A DNA stretch of 64,000 nucleotides, from contig NZ_CP159835.1 in NCBI RefSeq assembly GCF_047731265.1, forward strand, positions 682,001 to 746,000. The letters are read 5' to 3'. Under the pieces are notes generated by a model, which saw only the letters and a list, made by a program, of their open reading frames with translations, was not told where the DNA came from and made no database searches. Shown here piece by piece: positions 62,258-64,000 of the stretch; within the stretch, counting starts at the first letter, position 1; the number at the start of each line of letters is the position of its first letter. A program made the translations under genes and the position numbers. Source of the DNA: Patiriisocius sp047731265. Its GTDB lineage: Bacteria > Bacteroidota > Bacteroidia > Flavobacteriales > Flavobacteriaceae.

Positions 62258-63070
62258 ATGAAAAAATATATACAAGAAGCTGTTGAATTTTTACAACAAA
62301 GAGGCTTTGGAACTCCAGAAGTAGGTATTATCTTAGGCACTGGATTAGGAAAGATTATTGATACTGTAGCTGTTGAAGCAGAGGTGAGCTACAACCACAT
62401 CCCAAACTTTCCTACTGCAACTGTTGAGTTTCATAAAGGAAAACTCATTTACGGCACTTTGGCCGGTAAGAAAGTAGTGTTAATGCAAGGAAGATTCCAT
62501 GTGTACGAGGGATACTCTTTGTTAGATGTTACATTTCCTGTACGAGTGATGAAAGAGCTTGGCATTCAAAAACTATTGGTTAGCAATGCCTCTGGCGCCA
62601 TAAATTTAAACTTTAAAAAAGGTGACATTATGCTTATTGATGACCACATCAATTTACAAGGAGGGTCACCCTTAGCGTTTAAAGGGGTTGAACAATTGGG
62701 CGAACGCTTTGTGGACATGAGTGCTCCTTATGATGTTAAAATGAATGCCGAATTAGAAAAAATAGCAAAAGACAACAACATTAATTTACACAAAGGGGTG
62801 TATGCAAGTGTCGTTGGGCCACAATTAGAAACTAGGGCAGAATATCGCTACTTAAAAACTATTGGTGCAGACGCTGTTGGAATGAGTACGGTGCCCGAAA
62901 TTATTGTTGCTAATCATCTAGGAATTGCTGTTAGTGCACTTTCAGTCTTGACAGATGAGTGTGACCCTGATAATTTAAGACCTGTGGATATTTCTGATAT
63001 TATTGCGCAAGCTGGGAAGGCAGAACCACAGATGATCACATTATTTACAGAATTAATCAAAACCTTATAA
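62258..63070 (+). CDS. Purine nucleoside phosphorylase (trimeric type)
   Basis: 270 residues. Phosphorolyses purine nucleosides to base and ribose-1-phosphate. Family marks: GIILGTGLGKII (phosphate loop), MQGRFHVYEGYSLLDVTFPV, LVSNASGAINLNFKKGDIML, VVGPQLETRAEYRYLKTIGA and VGMSTVPEIIVANHLG. The base-binding region reads LTDECDP, with Asp where 6-oxopurine-specific mammalian PNP has Asn; Asp is found in adenine-using MTAP. It lies between the arsenosugar glycosyltransferase and ArsM, which makes it a candidate for removing adenine from the ArsS product. It may equally be the general housekeeping enzyme. Confidence 0.93.
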   Translation: MKKYIQEAVEFLQQRGFGTPEVGIILGTGLGKIIDTVAVEAEVSYNHIPNFPTATVEFHKGKLIYGTLAGKKVVLMQGRFHVYEGYSLLDVTFPVRVMKELGIQKLLVSNASGAINLNFKKGDIMLIDDHINLQGGSPLAFKGVEQLGERFVDMSAPYDVKMNAELEKIAKDNNINLHKGVYASVVGPQLETRAEYRYLKTIGADAVGMSTVPEIIVANHLGIAVSALSVLTDECDPDNLRPVDISDIIAQAGKAEPQMITLFTELIKTL

Positions 63071-63071
63071 A

Positions 63072-63272
63072 ATGAATTTCAAATTTATTCTTTCACTCTT
63101 ACTTGTTGCCCTCGCTGGATTTAAATTAACCACCTCAATTATGAATCCTGAAGAAGCTGTATCGCTTTTTGGCGGAGAAATTAACGTATGGCTGTACCGT
63201 TTCATTTGGCTTGTAGCTGGACTTGTTTCAGTATATAATATTTACAGAGAAAACAATAAACTCAAGAAATAA
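63072..63272 (+). CDS. Small membrane protein next to PNP
   Basis: 66 residues with two helices (about 4-22 and 43-58) and the intervening NPEEAVSLFGGEINVWLYR; basic tail ENNKLKK. It starts one base after the PNP stop and precedes arsM. No family is recognised. It resembles small DoxX-like or DUF-type two-helix proteins only in general form. Confidence 0.7.
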   Translation: MNFKFILSLLLVALAGFKLTTSIMNPEEAVSLFGGEINVWLYRFIWLVAGLVSVYNIYRENNKLKK

Positions 63273-63358
63273 TAAATTGAAAAGCAAGTAATTTTTTTAT
63301 TCTATACCGACTTAAAACCAGTACCGAAGCCCAAATATTAAAAACTGATATTCAAATA

Positions 63359-64000
63359 ATGAGCTATTTAGAGACGACACACGATATTTACAAGGAAGCA
63401 GCGCTAACTCCAGATGTGGGTTTGTGCTGCACCACAAATCCTATCTGGGAATTGCCGGGCTTAAAAATTCCAAAAATCATGCAAGAGATGAACTATGGCT
63501 GTGGAAGTACGGTGCATGCCCGTGATCTATCTAACAACCCTAAGATGCTCTATGTAGGTGTTGGTGGCGGCATGGAACTACTTCAGTTTTCGTATTTTAA
63601 TCGTCAAAAAGGAGGTGTCGTAGGGGTAGATGTTGTTGATGAAATGTTAGAAGCATCGCACATTAACTTTAAAGTTGCTGAAGAACAAAACGATTGGTTC
63701 AAAAGTGAATTTGTTGATCTTAAGAAAGGAGATGCACTTAACCTTCCTGTTGAAGACAACTCCATAGATGTAGCAGCACAAAATTGCCTTTTCAATATTT
63801 TTAAAGCAGCAGATCTTAAGAAAGCGATTGAAGAAATGTACCGGGTTCTTAAACCTAACGGCAAGCTGGTAATGAGCGACCCTACGTGTGAGCAACCTAT
63901 GAATGAAACATTGCGAAACGATGAGCGTCTTCGTGCGCTTTGTCTTAGTGGAAGTTTGCCTATTGCAGACTATGTAAAAGCATTGACAGATGTAGGGTTT
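63359..64000 (+). CDS. arsM: Arsenosugar biosynthesis arsenite methyltransferase ArsM (3' end outside window)
   Basis: 214 residues are visible, starting at ATG 63359 (MSYLETTHDIYKEAALTPDV), and the frame is open to the window edge. N-terminal cysteines: Cys23-Cys24 in GLCCTTNPIW and Cys48 in NYGCGSTVHARDL. The SAM-binding fold has YVGVGGGMELLQF (about 65-77) and GVDVVDEMLE. Cys143 (QNCLFNIF) and Cys195 (RALCLSGSLP) sit where ArsM enzymes place arsenite-binding cysteines. It should methylate arsenite stepwise with SAM, providing dimethylarsenic for ArsS. Confidence 0.93.
   Translation, partial: MSYLETTHDIYKEAALTPDVGLCCTTNPIWELPGLKIPKIMQEMNYGCGSTVHARDLSNNPKMLYVGVGGGMELLQFSYFNRQKGGVVGVDVVDEMLEASHINFKVAEEQNDWFKSEFVDLKKGDALNLPVEDNSIDVAAQNCLFNIFKAADLKKAIEEMYRVLKPNGKLVMSDPTCEQPMNETLRNDERLRALCLSGSLPIADYVKALTDVGF

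Noticed and set aside
63604..63895. Two minus-strand frames near the right edge
   Set aside because: Both are antisense to arsM, which has clear family motifs in the plus strand and is open to the window edge.
1..64000. CRISPR arrays, prophage or complete insertion sequence
   Set aside because: No regularly spaced repeats, cas genes, phage structural genes or transposase frames were seen.

Overview
The window comes from a low-GC member of the Bacteroidota, almost certainly a Flavobacteriaceae-type bacterium (genus not determinable from sequence alone). Reasons: several genes have the Bacteroidota -7 promoter box TAnnTTTG instead of a sigma70 -10 box. Families typical of flavobacteria are present: exosortase XrtF with its partner, a GYDIA-type GHMP kinase, a HYC_CC_PP protein, CarboxypepD_reg-type TonB receptors, and class II HMG-CoA reductase for the mevalonate pathway. 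Shine-Dalgarno sequences are weak or absent throughout. Most of the window is ordinary chromosomal core, with a few decayed or mobile patches.

Layout. 1-4.5 kb: the 5' end of a TPR-like regulator, ruvC, and a membrane protein/glycosyltransferase pair. 5.1-8.6 kb: a BlaI/BlaR1-type signalling operon with a TPR protein and a lipoprotein, preceded by a 43-bp palindromic operator. 8.7-11.5 kb: DUF456, nitroreductase, hppD. 11.7-16.2 kb: a metal-handling cluster (two HMA proteins, a frameshifted TonB receptor, a HYC_CC_PP protein, a DUF3347 lipoprotein). 16.2-19.2 kb: exosortase XrtF and partner, a GAF/fRMsr protein, a MacB-like permease. 19.4-26.5 kb: purH, then the rod-shape operon mreBCD-mrdA-rodA. 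26.8-32 kb: a nuclease, an HlyD pseudogene, a large TonB receptor, and a degenerate toxin-antitoxin cassette flanked by two copies of a permease-gene tail. 32-41.9 kb: oppC-like permease, tail-specific protease, surE, lpxB, an NlpC/P60 lipoprotein, comEC, and two tandem secreted thioredoxins. 42-47.4 kb: two POT peptide transporters and a DPP IV peptidase, a peptide-scavenging unit. 47.6-49.8 kb: mevalonate-pathway genes. 50-58 kb: ppiD, a CNNM/CBS protein, and the envelope operon coaX-OMP-TPR-lptC-small membrane protein. 58.2 kb: tRNA-Phe. 58.2-59.2 kb: a decayed gap.

59.2-64 kb: the most interesting region is a co-directional arsenosugar-biosynthesis cluster. It holds a peroxidase-like CMD protein, the radical SAM enzyme ArsS, a secreted rhodanese, a small membrane protein, a TIGR04282-type glycosyltransferase, a purine nucleoside phosphorylase, a second small membrane protein, and the arsenite methyltransferase ArsM running off the window edge. 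The order suggests a nearly complete route from arsenite to an arsenosugar: ArsM methylates, ArsS adds 5'-deoxyadenosine, PNP is a candidate for removing adenine, and the glycosyltransferase completes the sugar. The PNP step and the accessory genes are inference.

Other notable signals: a dispersed palindromic repeat family, one copy of which forms the C-terminus of the arsenosugar glycosyltransferase; a single-base frameshift in the metal-cluster TonB receptor; and an HlyD pseudogene. No CRISPR array, rRNA, prophage or complete insertion sequence was seen.
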